The notes: generated by a model from the sequence alone, not told the origin. Shown: positions 50,477 to 60,722, counted from the first letter of the stretch. The stretch: DNA of 64,000 bases from Symbiodinium microadriaticum (GCA_001939145.1 LSRX01000514.1:426455-490454), one strand, 5' to 3'. Program-made: numbers and translations.

Positions 50477-50714
50477 CGTGGAATGCAAGGTGCAAGACAT
50501 CCAAGTAATCCATGGAGCCTGTATCGCTGCTCTCTCAGATAAACACCGCTATTCTGCTGGCAAGTGGGGGATTTACCGAAACCTCGGGACACCAACACAT
50601 ATCCTCAGCAGCAGCGGTTTAGGCTTTGGGTTTAGGGCTGTAGCCCTCTATCGCTTCATCAATCACTCGTGTTTTTACTTTCTTGTTACATTGCCCTCAA
50701 AACAAGACCCCTAA
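50477..50714 (+). CDS. 78-codon island following 50114-50425
   Basis: Acceptor CGCGCAG|; CKVQDIQVIHGACIAALSDK, RYSAGKWGIYRNLGTPTHIL, then a TTTAGGG-like patch and a hydrophobic tail. Probably two exons or an exon plus intron. Confidence 0.4.
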
Positions 50715-51075
50715 ACCCTAAACCATGCGACTCGGGAGCATCATCCAGAAGACATGAACTCGAGGCTTTAAAACCCAAGCGCTAACCTGTGGTCCTGAGA
50801 AACCTAGAAACCCCAAAACCCTGGACGCAATGCCCTGAGACTTCAAACGCTTCGTACACACAGAAGCCCGATAAGCTACAAGTCCTGGTCCTAAAACGTG
50901 CAAAGCTTACAAGATGTCCGAGCCCCCGCTTGTCATAGCCTGTTCAAAGCCCTCCGGAAGGCGATACCGCCGCTATCGAAATATAAGGACCCTCGTGAAT
51001 CCATAATAATAGAAAGATCTCTCAAGAAGGACCGTGTAGCGGAGCGCCTCAGGATCCCTTAAGGAAACCTCACAC

Positions 51076-51190
51076 ACCCAAAGGGTCCTAGGTTTTTGTT
51101 ATGGGGCCTATACTTCCCGAAATCATAATATCAGTTCCTACTGTAGAAACCCTACATTCTACTATATAGGTACTTTGGACCCTTCGGGAC
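51076..51190 (-). mobile_element. Inverted-repeat element G3
   Basis: Family G, CCCAAAGGGTCC / GGACCCTTCGGG, flanked by ACA on both sides. Confidence 0.65.
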
Positions 51191-51316
51191 AATAGCCTTT
51201 TTTAAGCCGCCTTATTGAGCAATCAAGTTATGACCACCTTTCTTTAGGTGTCTGACCACCCGAAAAGGGGTTGGGGCGTTTTGGATCCCCGGGCATGCCT
51301 AAGCCCTATCCTATAC

Positions 51317-51402
51317 CCCTAAGGGTCCATGTACCCAAATAGTATATACTTTGGCCTTAATGTCGTCCCTATATAGGTACTTTGGGGCCAATGTATATAC
51401 TC
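51317..51402 (+). mobile_element. Element E8, right end missing
   Basis: Family E, clean left end, running into the array at 51410. Confidence 0.6.
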
Positions 51403-51409
51403 TTACCCT

Positions 51410-51980
51410 ATAAACCCAAGACCCTTTAATCCCTAACAACTGTGAACCCTAAATCCTATAAACCCTGATCCCTGCAAGCCCTAAACCCTATAATTTAAAC
51501 CCTAAACCTTATAAGCCCTACACCCTATAAGCTCTAAGCCCTACAAACCCTGAAACATGCAAACCCTAAACCTTATAAGCCCTAAACCCTGTAAGCCGTA
51601 AGCCCTATAAACCCTAAACCTTACATACCCTAAACCCTATAAGCCCCATAGGCCCTAAACCCTCTGAACCCTAAACCCTATAAGCCCTAAACCTTATAAG
51701 CCCTAAACCCTATAAGACCTAAACCCTATAAGCCCTCAACCCTATAAGACCTATAGGCCCTAAACCCTCTGAACCCTAAACCCTATAAGCCCTAAACCTT
51801 ATAAGCCCTAAACCCTATAAGACCTAAACCCTATAAGCCCTCAACCCTATAAGACCCATAGGCCCTAAACCCTCTGAACCCTAAACCCTATAAGCCCTAA
51901 ACCTTATAAGCCCCAAAACCCTGTAAGACCTAAACCCTCTAAGCCCTCAACCCTATAAGACCTAAACCCTACGCTGGGGG
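51410..51980 (-). repeat. CCCTATAAG array with 105-bp higher-order unit
   Basis: About 570 bp of CCCTAAA/CCCTATAAG variants. From 51648 a 105-bp block recurs at 51753 and 51858 (start ATAGGCCCTAAACCCTCTGA). Confidence 0.85.
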
Positions 51981-51984
51981 CTTG

Positions 51985-52244
51985 AAGATCTCCGAGCTGC
52001 CCGAGGCCAGCTGGAACAATCATCCCTTAATTGAGGAATATACCTTAAATTATCCTGGGAACCCTGATTAGATCTAAGGCATATCCCTTAATTAAGGAAC
52101 ATACCTTAAATTATAAGCGGAACCCTAATAAGATTTAAGGCATATTCCTTGATTTAAAGGAATATTGGAGTCTCCGCCCAAGGCCAGCTGGAACTGGTTG
52201 GCCGGCCAGAAGACATCAAAGCCTTGGGCCTCGGGAAAGATCAG
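51985..52244 (+). CDS. Coding-like island interrupted by C8
   Basis: Removing 52018-52194 (C8 plus one 19-bp flank, 177 nt) joins EDLRAARGQLE to LVGRPEDIKALGLGKDQ in one frame. Ends at GATCAG|GTTTAG. Confidence 0.4.
52018..52176 (+). mobile_element. Dimeric family C element (C8)
   Basis: Two tandem family C bodies sharing ends, flanked by a 19-bp direct repeat (51999-52017 and 52176-52194, one mismatch). Confidence 0.65.
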
Positions 52245-52460
52245 GTTTAGGGGTTTAGAGGCTTAGGGTTTAGTTTAGGGTTTAGGGTTTAGGGTTTAGT
52301 TTTGGGTTTGGATTTAGGGTTTAGTTTTGGGTTTAGGATTTAGGGTTTGGTTTAGGGTTCAGGGGTTTACCGTTTAGTTTAGGGTTTAGGGTTTAGGGTT
52401 TAGTTTAGGGGTTTACGGGTTCACGGGTTTATGGGTTTAGGGTTGAGGGTTTAACAAGGC
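52245..52460 (+). repeat. TTTAGGG-type array
   Basis: G-rich block with TTTAGTTTAGGG variants. Confidence 0.8.
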
Positions 52461-52854
52461 TTTGGGGTGGTTCGGGGTAAGGCTTGCGCAGTTTCTCAGG
52501 ATTGTAGAGAGTTCTGTAGGGCGTGAGAACGGTTTTCATGTGCTGCATCGGTTTCTTCGGTAAGGGTTGTGCACAGGGATTCTGCGTTTTGTTTTATTGT
52601 AGGGAACTTTGCATTTGAGGTTTCGGGGATCTGGTGCGCCCTGAGTTTTGTTTTTTTTCCAGCTTTATAGACTTTTCAGGGTGTAAGGGCCCAGGTACTT
52701 GAGAGGTAGAGGTTCAAGGTTTAAGTTTAAATCAGGTTTTATAGTTTTTTTTTGCTTCTTGGAGGGGGAGGGGGGCTTGGAGAGCTGAGACTCTAGGGGA
52801 TATCTCCGTGTTTTCTTGTTGTATGAATGTCCGGTTGTTGGGTTTCTTCTCTAG

Positions 52855-53215
52855 GGATGTATAGGCCTTTGCTGCTTGGGCTCCTTCGTGATACGGTTGA
52901 TGAGATAAATCCTGCATTACCTTAAGGACCCTAAACTGTGGGAATTATGGTATGTTCCGTATTATGAGCAATGCAGGATTTATATCATCAGCCATAGTGA
53001 AGCCCTCAGTACGCAAGCCGCACGGAACCATAATGTCTAACATCCCACCAAACCGTACTGAAAATTACGTGTCAAGCCGATTATGCTGCAGTCACGCGCC
53101 TTTCTCCTTTCCGAAGCACATGCGACGGTGGCCAGGCTGTGGAGAAGGGCAGATTGCTGGGACAGCAGGCGCTTCCCTTCTAGTGTTGTTTCCTGAAGAG
53201 GCCGCTGAAATTTAG
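52855..53215 (+). CDS. 85-codon frame restored across D8
   Basis: Acceptor TTCTCTAG|G; 52855-52893 joined to 52997-53215 (258 nt) when D8 is removed keeping one TA. Hydrophobic start across the join (CIGLCCLGSFVIVKPSVRKP), then IMSNIPPNRTENYVSSRLCC, PKHMRRWPGCGEGQIAGTAG, LLVLFPEEAAEI, stop. Unknown family; well supported by the length open after the element. Confidence 0.55.
52892..52996 (+). mobile_element. Inverted-repeat element D8
   Basis: Family D, 105 bp, TACGGTTGATGAGATAAATC and inverse, TA at both ends. Confidence 0.8.
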
Positions 53216-53578
53216 GCAGCCATAGCAAGCTAGCATGGATACTTCTAGGGTTCACGAGGTTTCAAAAGGTTTCAAGAGTGGTAACCCTCATCCCTACAAC
53301 CCTTTATTCCTAAAGTCTAACACCCTGATCCCAAAACCCTAAGCCAAATCATCAAAAGCCACGGAATCTGGGCAGAAGAGTAATTTCATCAGCAGAGCTT
53401 TGAGCGTCAAGCTTTTTACCGACAGCAAATGTCAAACCCAAAAGTAAAGCCGCCAGCAATACGCGTCTCCTTGAGAGTCCTTGTGGTTCGTTTAAGGGCT
53501 CCTGAAGGGTTCCTTTAAAATGGGGTCTAGAAAGGTTACTATAGGGGTTCGCTTGAGAGTTGGCCTGTTTAGGGTTTA

Positions 53579-53893
53579 ATGTCTAGGGTATTCGTCAGAT
53601 GCCCATCCTCAGGACAGAGCGGGGTATGCTCAAATATCATATTGCGAGGTTTTTCGTCTTCAGAAAAGATACAATCGCGGCTGCTCTCACTATCTAAGAC
53701 CACTAAGCCTCCTAGAACCCCCGGGGAAACCAACCCTAAGCCCTTAAAGGCAGGTTCTCGTGTATGCATGTTTTTGTTAGCCCGCATCCACACCGGATGC
53801 AATGACGTCCGAAAAAGAAGAACCCCTGAACCCGAAGCCTTGAACCCTAACCCGAAAAGCCTCAACTCGGGTGTGTCAGAGGCCTGCAGCTAA
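53579..53893 (+). CDS. 104-codon open frame with ATG
   Basis: MSRVFVRCPSSGQSGVCSNI, LRGFSSSEKIQSRLLSLSKT, then a Pro/Asn-rich part with CCCTAA-like sequence. A minus frame of similar length overlaps, so the strand is unsure. The Arg/Ser-rich start could be a transit peptide (inference). Confidence 0.35.
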   Translation: MSRVFVRCPSSGQSGVCSNIILRGFSSSEKIQSRLLSLSKTTKPPRTPGETNPKPLKAGSRVCMFLLARIHTGCNDVRKRRTPEPEALNPNPKSLNSGVSEACS

Positions 53894-54049
53894 TATACTG
53901 CAGATGCCTCAACAAGTACCCATATTTTTTCCTTACATTTCCTAATTACATCCATACTATAAATACACCCCCGAAGCCCAATCGAAGAGTTTAGAGCCCC
54001 TTTGCCCTTTACTCTTGCTAAGGGTTTGAGGTTTAGGCTGCAGGGCCCA

Positions 54050-54335
54050 TTAGACCCTAAACCCCTAAACCCTAACGCCTAAACCCCTAAACCCTAAACC
54101 CCTAAACCCCTAAACCCTAAACCCCTAAACCCCTAAACCCTAAACCCCTAAACCCTAAACCCCTAAACCCCAAACCCCTTAAACCCTAAACCCCTAAGCC
54201 CTAAACCCCTTAAACCCCTCAAACCCTAAACCCCTAACCCTGAACCCAAAGCCCTAAACCCTATAAGCCCTAAACCCCTATAAACCCCTAAACCCTAAAC
54301 CCCTAAACCCCTTAAGCCCTAAACCCCTAAGTGTA
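54050..54335 (-). repeat. CCCTAAA-type array
   Basis: About 285 bp of CCCCTAAA and CCCTAAA units. Confidence 0.85.
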
Positions 54336-54673
54336 GAGGCCTAAAGGCTTTGGGGCTACAGTTCTTTGGGGTTTCGCGGCTTTAAGTTTCATGATGCCGT
54401 CTTAGGGTTTAGGGTTTTAGCGTTTAGAGTTCAGAGATTAGGGTTTAGAGTTTAGGGTTTAGGGTGCTTGGCGAGCTTGACTTGAAAGTTCGCCCACGTC
54501 TTATGCCTTCTGCAGCTTGAGCCCGCAACGGCAGTCTCCAGCGTGCTCTTTGGCTAATATTATACTGTAATTTATTGTGCCTCCGTCCATTGCGGAGACG
54601 TCTCCGTGATGTGACCTGCATTACCTGAGACTTGTACCACCTAACCTTGATCGATGTTTTGCTGTTGTCGCTC

Positions 54674-54790
54674 TCTCTCTCCCCTTCTTTCTCTGTATCT
54701 ATCTCTCTGTCTGTCTATCTATCTATCCATCTATCTATGTACACACACACACAGAGACACACCTCTCTCTCTCTTTCTCTCCCTTGTTCG
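54674..54790. repeat. (CT)n, (ATCT)n, (AC)n microsatellites
   Basis: Consecutive simple repeats. Confidence 0.9.
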
Positions 54791-55100
54791 TATCGGTGCA
54801 CAGGTGTTGTGGCATCCTCCAAGGGCGGCCACTGCTGAGAAGGTCCGCATGATGTTGTTGGCAAGATTTCCTAACCCTAAACCCAAAACCCTAAAACCCT
54901 AAATCTTTCGTTGTGGTGTTGGATCCATTTTGCGGACAAGTTTACATATGGCATCAGGTTTATGAGCCAAGGGTTTGACTTTGCATTGGTTTTTGCAGCA
55001 GGTAGGGTCTCCAATCATTGGTGGAACTTTTATCGGCCTCAACTACAAATAAAACAGATACAAATGGTATGCTATACAAGGTTTGCAGGTGTCATCAACG

Positions 55101-55492
55101 ATGCTTGCTCCCCAGGCTCAGAATATGGAAGTCGAAAGAACTGGTAACAACAATCCCAGACAGTCCCTTAATGATCAGGCACGAGCCTTCAGCCCCCGGG
55201 CACAGTGGTGCCATCTCTGAATCTGTTGGCGGCTGGTGATGTCACTGCACTTCTTGCGAATGTGAGGTATGTGAGCAAGAAAACTGAGGCAGCTCGTGCA
55301 GAGATTCCTTGTTTTGAGCTGGTATTGGTGCATTTTACAGCCCTGCTCCGATCACGGGCTGTGGACAGGAATGCCCAGCCATACTACTCTCAGAACCATG
55401 GCGAGGATTGCTGTAGTAGTGCTGGACATGTCCACATCGAGACACAGGCCTACCACGGAACTTACCTAGGGTTTCGGGTCGAAGACTTTTAA
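55101..55492 (+). pseudogene. Coding island with a one-base deletion
   Basis: ATG at 55101: MLAPQAQNMEVERTGNNNPR, SLNDQARAFSPRAQ. One missing base near 55204 moves the frame to VPSLNLLAAGDVTALLANVR, YVSKKTEAARAEIPCFELVL, HFTALLRSRAVDRN. About 130 codons in total. Possible acceptor TTTGCAG| at 55088. Pseudogene or sequence error; family unknown. Confidence 0.45.
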
Positions 55493-55641
55493 GCCTATAA
55501 CCTATAATTTGCATCTTAGGGGGCTGTAGGCGATGTTAGATGTCTGCCGTCGAGCTGCTCTGGGATCTACGAGCTTAACTCACCCAACTGCAGTGGTCAC
55601 GATGTCATCCTACTCTTATGCCTTATACATGAATGTATGTA

Positions 55642-55729
55642 CCCTAGGGCTCCAAGTATACACAGACTACCTACTTGGGGGTCTAAACTCTGTAAAATAG
55701 TACCTACTTTGGGCTATTTGGAGCCCCAG
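55642..55729 (+). mobile_element. Inverted-repeat element A17
   Basis: Family A, 88 bp, right end worn, followed by CCCTAAA. Confidence 0.7.
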
Positions 55730-55884
55730 ACTAAACCCTAAACCCTAAACCGTGAACCCTAAACCCTAAACTCTTGTGACTTTCGCGTGTTTGCACCTGG
55801 GGGTTCTGGGTTCGAAGCTATGCGAATTGTGAGGGCTGGAGACTTCGAGAAGACTTTTTTGGGTTCGGTTTGACGAAGGAAAGA

Positions 55885-56015
55885 TGTGGCTTAGGGCTTT
55901 AGGGTTTAGGGCTTTAGGGTTTTGGGGGCTTTGGGTTTTAGGGTTTGGGGTTTTAGGGTTTAGGGCTTTGGGCTTTAGGGTCTTAGTTCTTTAGGGTCTT
56001 AGGGTTTAGGGTCTA
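55885..56015 (+). repeat. TTTAGGG-type array
   Basis: GCTTTAGGGTTTAGGG variants. Confidence 0.75.
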
Positions 56016-56028
56016 ATAACCAGAAAAC

Positions 56029-56149
56029 CCGAAATCCGAAACTTCCGCCGTGCTGGCGGGGGCTTCAGGCAGCTGAGCTTTGGCGCGAGGGCACGGAGAG
56101 CACCGACTGTGCTTCCGATCTGCGCAAGGATCTCTCGGAGTTTAGGGCT
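56029..56149 (+). CDS. Basic coding-like island
   Basis: EIRNFRRAGGGFRQLSFGAR, ARRAPTVLPICARISRS. Arginine-rich, between TTTAGGG arrays. Frame uncertain. Confidence 0.3.
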
Positions 56150-56475
56150 GTAGGGTTTAGGGCTTTAGGGGGTTTAGAGTTTAGGGGTTTAGGGTGTTAG
56201 GGTTTAGGGGTTTAGGGCTTTAGGGTCTAGGGTTAAGCGATTTAGGGCTTTAGGAAGGTTTAATGGAGCCTCTAGGTATCTTATGCTTGTGCCGGGTGGG
56301 GGGGGGGGAGGGAACGATGATGATTGCTGTCAGCTGCAGCTTTTGGCTTGGATTTGGAGGAGGATCTTGCGGAGGCTGGGAGGTGTCCGAAGAATTTCGA
56401 TTCTTGTGGGGTTTAGGGTTTTAGGGTTTAGGCTTCAGTTTAGGGTCTAGGGTTTGGTTTAGGGTTTAGGGTTTA
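56140..56475 (+). repeat. TTTAGGG-type arrays
   Basis: Two G-rich blocks (56140-56260, 56408-56475) around a short GC-rich stretch. Confidence 0.7.
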
Positions 56476-56599
56476 GGTGTGTCTCAGGTTCTTGATGTTG
56501 AGGGGTCTTGCGGCTTGCAGAGCTCAATGGGCAGGGCTTGGGACTTTGCTCCGGACAAGGCTTTAAGAGTTCAGGTCTTGGGCCGTTCCAGGGTAGAGC

Positions 56600-56818
56600 A
56601 TGCGAGATGTGTTCAGCTACGTCAAAGAAAAAGGACCATACCCACCGCAAGATGTGCTAAAGAACATGAACAGTCAAAGAAAAAGACTATACCCACAATC
56701 GGCGCAGCCGCTGATTTTTGCGGAAAGTGTACTGTTCTGTCTTTGCTTCAGGCACCATGAACGGAAGCTGGCAACAAACTCAAGACCCCTAAGCCTTAAC
56801 CCATCTATTCCAGTGTGA
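56600..56818 (+). CDS. 72-codon open frame with ATG
   Basis: MRDVFSYVKEKGPYPPQDVL, NMNSQRKRLYPQSAQPLIFA, SVLFCLCFRHHERKLATN, then a Pro/Ser tail with CCTTAACCC-like sequence. A longer frame without ATG (56479-56760) overlaps. Unknown. Confidence 0.45.
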   Translation: MRDVFSYVKEKGPYPPQDVLKNMNSQRKRLYPQSAQPLIFAESVLFCLCFRHHERKLATNSRPLSLNPSIPV

Positions 56819-56969
56819 AACCCCTCGAACCCTGATCCTAAACCCTAAAGCCGCAACCCTGAGACTTATGAGCCAGAGCTCTTTACCCGAAGCCTTGGAC
56901 CCCTGCTTTGAGATTCAGGCCTGTAGGGTTGAGGGTCTGGGGTTTAGGGTTTCGGGTCTACGGTTTAAG

Positions 56970-57191
56970 CCTATAGGGCTTTGGGATAATGGCTTCGAGT
57001 TTGCCATTTACTGGTTGCGACGTAGGGTCGCCGCAGCAGTGTCCATGTGTTGTTTGGGTATGTACGATTCAACTTGCATAACAGGAAGAACATGCACTTT
57101 TTGCAGGGTCGCCGGGGAGCGTCGTCAGGGTACAGCTGAGACCTGCTTGACCGATAGAAATGAATCGGCAACTCCCGAACTCTCAAACTGA
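56970..57191 (+). CDS. Exon-like island to stop
   Basis: Acceptor CCTATAG|G, then DNGFEFAIYWLRRRVAAAVS, LGMYDSTCITGRTCTFCRVA, ERRQGTAETCLTDRNESATP. Six cysteines. Unknown. Confidence 0.45.
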   Translation, partial: PIGLWDNGFEFAIYWLRRRVAAAVSMCCLGMYDSTCITGRTCTFCRVAGERRQGTAETCLTDRNESATPELSN

Positions 57192-57251
57192 GGCCGTAGT
57201 CCCAATTCCCCAGACACACAGTAAATCACGACTTGAACTCTGCAAACCCGT

Positions 57252-57461
57252 TTAAAGCCGTAAACCCAGAAGAGCCCAAATTCCGATGATCAGTGGATGT
57301 TCATGAAAAGCTTGCATCCACAGCTTCAGTAGCTCGTGCAGAGGACCCACTGCCGGTGCGAGGCTGGGACAAGTCTCGGGCAGTCCAGACCCTGACCCTA
57401 AACCCCAAACCCTAAACCCCTCTGGCACCTCCCCAAGCCTTTTTCCCGTACTAGCCCACAT
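57252..57461 (-). CDS. Minus-strand coding-like frame
   Basis: LAPAVGPLHELLKLWMQAFH then EHPLIIGIWALLGL. The N part is telomere-like repeat. Weak. Confidence 0.25.
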   Translation of the reverse strand: MWASTGKRLGEVPEGFRVWGLGSGSGLPETCPSLAPAVGPLHELLKLWMQAFHEHPLIIGIWALLGLRL

Positions 57462-57519
57462 CCGACGTTGGACTTCATTGATTCATATTCCGTAAACCTC
57501 CAAGCCCAATGTAGAAGCC

Positions 57520-57655
57520 ATACCCCTGAACCCTAAACCCTACTACGCCCTAAACCTTAAACCCCTAAACCCTAAACCTTAAACCCCTAGGCCCTAAGCC
57601 CGAAACCCCTAGGCCCTGAACCCTAAACCCCTAAACCCGAAACCCTAAGTACCCT
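57520..57655 (-). repeat. CCCTAAA-type array
   Basis: C-rich block. Confidence 0.8.
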
Positions 57656-57751
57656 TATTAATTCCCTAGAGTTTCTTCTCCTGGTTGTATCACACAAAAA
57701 CACATCCCCAAAGCCTATTCGAGGACTATTGCCCTCTCTGCCGTTAGGCAG

Positions 57752-57845
57752 TACCCATAGGCCCCTAAGTAGTTCCTTTTGGGGATTACCTTATTGGGTT
57801 CTAAAAATAAACCATAAAAAGGAACTACTTAGGGGCCTATGGGTA
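57752..57845 (+). mobile_element. Inverted-repeat element B10
   Basis: Family B, 94 bp, nearly consensus, TA at both ends. Confidence 0.8.
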
Positions 57846-58058
57846 AAGAAAGACCCCAAACCCACGACCTCCATTGATGCACCTCTAAGCTGAGGGGGCT
57901 TTTCCGACAAAAGGCACCCGCCCAGGGTGTGCGCGATTAGTGGGTGCGCCCCTATTCCTAAAGTAAAATGCACACCCACCGCGCGCACACCGCATACACA
58001 CGCTAAGCCCCAAAACCGCATCCCTTTGTTCAGAGGTTTTGCTTTTTCCTGTCAACAG

Positions 58059-58138
58059 GGTGGTTTGACGGGCGCACGCTCACCTGGGAACAGAGACCCA
58101 TGCGCCCATGCCTCAGTCTGGAGAGTTACGGCTTCAGG
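58059..58138 (+). CDS. Short exon-like island
   Basis: Acceptor GTCAACAG|G, then WFDGRTLTWEQRPMRPCLSL and ESYGF, donor CAGG|GTTATG. Confidence 0.45.
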
Positions 58139-58426
58139 GTTATGTAAGCTATATGAGGATGAGGGTTTTGGGTCTGTAGGGTGCAAGGCTTAAGGCTTAT
58201 GGGTTGTAGGGTTCAAGGTTTGGGCTTCAGCCGCCTGTAGGGTTTTGTTAAATCCTGGAGCTTCTCAAGATGAAGGGTTTTTTTTGGCATTGAGTGCTAG
58301 CGGCTTGGGTTGTGTTTCCGGGGGTTCAGATTGATTGCTTGGTTTTGTGGGGTTTTGTTTCGTCTAAGGTCGACGAGGGTCGAGGTATTTAGGATCAACA
58401 GCTTCGGGAGTAGGGCTGCAGCTTAA

Positions 58427-58504
58427 ACCTACGCCCACAAGCTCGAAGCGATGGCTGCAGACGCCGATGCAGATGCAAGGGAGCGTTTAAAACACATCCG
58501 GTAG
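58427..58504 (+). CDS. Short coding-like island
   Basis: TYAHKLEAMAADADADARER then LKHIR and stop. Acidic, helical. Confidence 0.4.
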   Translation, partial: TYAHKLEAMAADADADARERLKHIR

Positions 58505-58916
58505 ACAAAACCTACGTAGGACCGGCGAAGGGTACGTGCACAGTGAAGCACGAATGATAATATTAACATCCTCAAAATCCTTCATAATCATAGCTATAGT
58601 TACAAGTATAATCAAAACTGTTATACTTACCGTCTTGGTTGATCTGATCATCGTCTTCGTTGACCCCGAAGCCTGGCTTCCTCATAAATCCCTGCAACTC
58701 CGCACGTCAAAGCCCGATTCGGACAGGAACGCCTCGACGCCCAACTCCTTGATAACAAATAGTCAAAACAATAACAGTAATCATAGCAATAATAGTGTTC
58801 ATGTTTAAACAAAATAATCGTAATAATAGTAATAATACTACTGTCGTAGTATTGTTAGTAATGATATAATATACGGAAGTAGTAATAATCATAACCATAT
58901 ATAATAAAGTCTTTTG

Positions 58917-58994
58917 CAACTCTCGCCGCTGCCTCCTATGCGGCATCCCGAGTCTGCTCTTGAGGCCATGGCCAAGGCATCGCAGAGCACCTGA
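58917..58994 (+). CDS. Short coding-like island
   Basis: QLSPLPPMRHPESALEAMAK, ASQST, stop. Follows an AT-rich stretch (58740-58910). Confidence 0.35.
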   Translation, partial: QLSPLPPMRHPESALEAMAKASQST

Positions 58995-59034
58995 AGGATG
59001 ACGATGTGGTTTCGGTTTTGGCTTTGGGGCCATA

Positions 59035-59250
59035 TACTTTGGGGTTTAGGGCTTGAGGGTTTAAGGCTTTAGGGGTTTAGGGCTTCAGGGCTTAAGGCTT
59101 TAGGGGTTTAGGGTTTAAGGGTTTAGGGGTTTAGGGCTTTACGGTTTAAGGTTGTAGGGGTATAGGGCTTTAGGGTTTAAGGTTTTAGGGGTTTAGCGTT
59201 TTAGGGTTTAAGGTTTTAGGGGTTTAGGATTTTAGGGTTTAGGGTATAAG
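59035..59250 (+). repeat. TTTAGGG-derived tandem array
   Basis: Units of about 35-42 bp (GGTTTAGGGCTTTAGGGTTT type). Confidence 0.8.
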
Positions 59251-59252
59251 GT

Positions 59253-59378
59253 ATGGATGGGTTGAAGACCCTCTTTACCGGCAATGCCACCGGGGTGATC
59301 ACTGATCACACTGTCGCAGCCTTGGGGTTACGGTCCTGTGTTGGACTGTTTCGGTTTAAGGTTGAGGGGCGGGGCTAA
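59253..59378 (+). CDS. 41-codon ORF with ATG
   Basis: MDGLKTLFTGNATGVITDHT, VAALGLRSCVGLFRFKVEGR, stop. Starts at the end of the array. Reads like a real N terminus; family unknown. Confidence 0.45.
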   Translation: MDGLKTLFTGNATGVITDHTVAALGLRSCVGLFRFKVEGRG

Positions 59379-59749
59379 GCTGAAGTCATGATGTCTATCT
59401 GTCCTGCAGTACTTTGTCGTACGTCGTCCACATCGTTGGCCAACCTGTGTGGGGGGGATCTCAACCCAAACACCCCGAACCGAAGCCCGTGAGCCCCAAC
59501 AGTTCGACATCCTGCACCTCAACACTAGCCCTGAATGCGGAGGATAGCGCAGTGTAAAAACGAGCGAGCCAATAACTACACATCGTCAGGGCTTAACAAG
59601 AGGCAAGTACTGCATGTTTAGGTGTTTGAGTTTCAGGCAGTACCTGTAGGTGAGTGTTTATGAGCTTAGGAGAATTATATAATTGATTATGTGACTGCTG
59701 GGTGTTCGGACCCCAGGAGTCCAGGCCGGTGTTTATTATTGTGCTCCCT

Positions 59750-59830
59750 GGCACAGAGGAATCAAACCCGGCGTCCCCTTGGTCACGGCTCCCTTGATAA
59801 GCGCGCTTGCCCTTGGACGGATCTTATAAC
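59750..59830 (-). other. Possible tRNA-derived SINE fragment
   Basis: On the minus strand: AAGCGCGCTTATCAAGGG, then GACGCCGGGTTTGATTCC, then CCAGGGAGCA. Resembles the D/anticodon region, T loop and acceptor of a tRNA, but the 5' acceptor arm is not paired. Confidence 0.3.
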
Positions 59831-59882
59831 ACGCACCAGTAGGGTTTAGGGTTTAGGATAATTTGGAGCATCTCTTTCATAG

Positions 59883-60008
59883 CCTCTACATGGGTCACCC
59901 TGATGTATTCCAACGAGCAGGAGGGTGACGACTGGCTCTCGTCTGGTGCTCCAGCTATAACTCAGCTTCCGGAAGGCAACAGGGCGACAGGGTACAATTC
60001 AGAGTCAG
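59883..60008 (+). CDS. Exon with acceptor and donor
   Basis: Acceptor TTTCATAG|, donor GAGTCAG|GTATAG. Reads TWVTLMYSNEQEGDDWLSSG, APAITQLPEGNRATGYNSES. Acidic, soluble. One of the better exon calls. Confidence 0.5.
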
Positions 60009-60126
60009 GTATAGGACCTGGGTTCAGGATCTAGCATGAGTGACGGTATATGCATGAAGTACTAGCTTGTCAAAGGACCGTGACTTGATCGCATTGAGCC
60101 GAAAGTCTAGATCACCTCACCACCCA

Positions 60127-60141
60127 CCCCCCCCCCCCCCN
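60127..60141. other. Poly-C run ending in N
   Basis: About 14 C followed by N at 60141, a likely unresolved homopolymer. Confidence 0.7.
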
Positions 60142-60197
60142 ACTTTAGCCCTTCACTCCATCTAAGTGGCGATTGCCCAAATCTGCCTATAGGTTGT

Positions 60198-60386
60198 TTG
60201 GAGGCTTGCGGAACATATAACAACTTAGTATATATTATATTGTTAATGGGTGCCCAATTCTCAGCTGGGTGCTCACATGGAGCATTGATGATTGGTCTAT
60301 ACTCACTATGTACAGTGATGGATACCCCAAAACTAAGAAACAAAGATACTTTGGATGTCGGCAATCTAGAAGCCCTGCATGTTTGA
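60198..60386 (+). CDS. 62-codon open frame
   Basis: YNNLVYIILLMGAQFSAGCS, ALMIGLYSLCTVMDTPKLRN, LDVGNLEALHV. No ATG at the start (first ATG 60246). The minus strand is open as well. Unknown. Confidence 0.3.
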   Translation: MEACGTYNNLVYIILLMGAQFSAGCSHGALMIGLYSLCTVMDTPKLRNKDTLDVGNLEALHV

Positions 60387-60722
60387 TGTAGTATTGACCC
60401 CTACGAACGGGTTGTTTGTCAAACACACGCGGTCATGCAGATCGTTGCGCACGCTTGGCCCCCTACGCCTACACCCCAGACCTTGATTTGAGCATATATG
60501 TTCGTTATCAGAAACTGTAGGTTCGAAGCATGCATGGTGATGTCCGATAATTGGCGAAAGGGCCTCAGGGCCTTTGGTTTTGGGGCTTTGGGTTTGGGAC
60601 TTCTGGGTGACCTCTGCTGCAGCAGCTACCTGACATGCCTCTGTCTACGGATGCGAACCCCTTAAAAAAAAACTGAGTGAACTGAGTGATCCTTATAATT
60701 AGGGCTCAGTGTTCAAATTGAA

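Noticed and set aside
51410..51980. CRISPR array
   Set aside because: Repeats are contiguous telomere variants without unique spacers.
60198..60386. Copia-type RNase H fragment
   Set aside because: A loose resemblance in length and pattern only; no catalytic motif seen.
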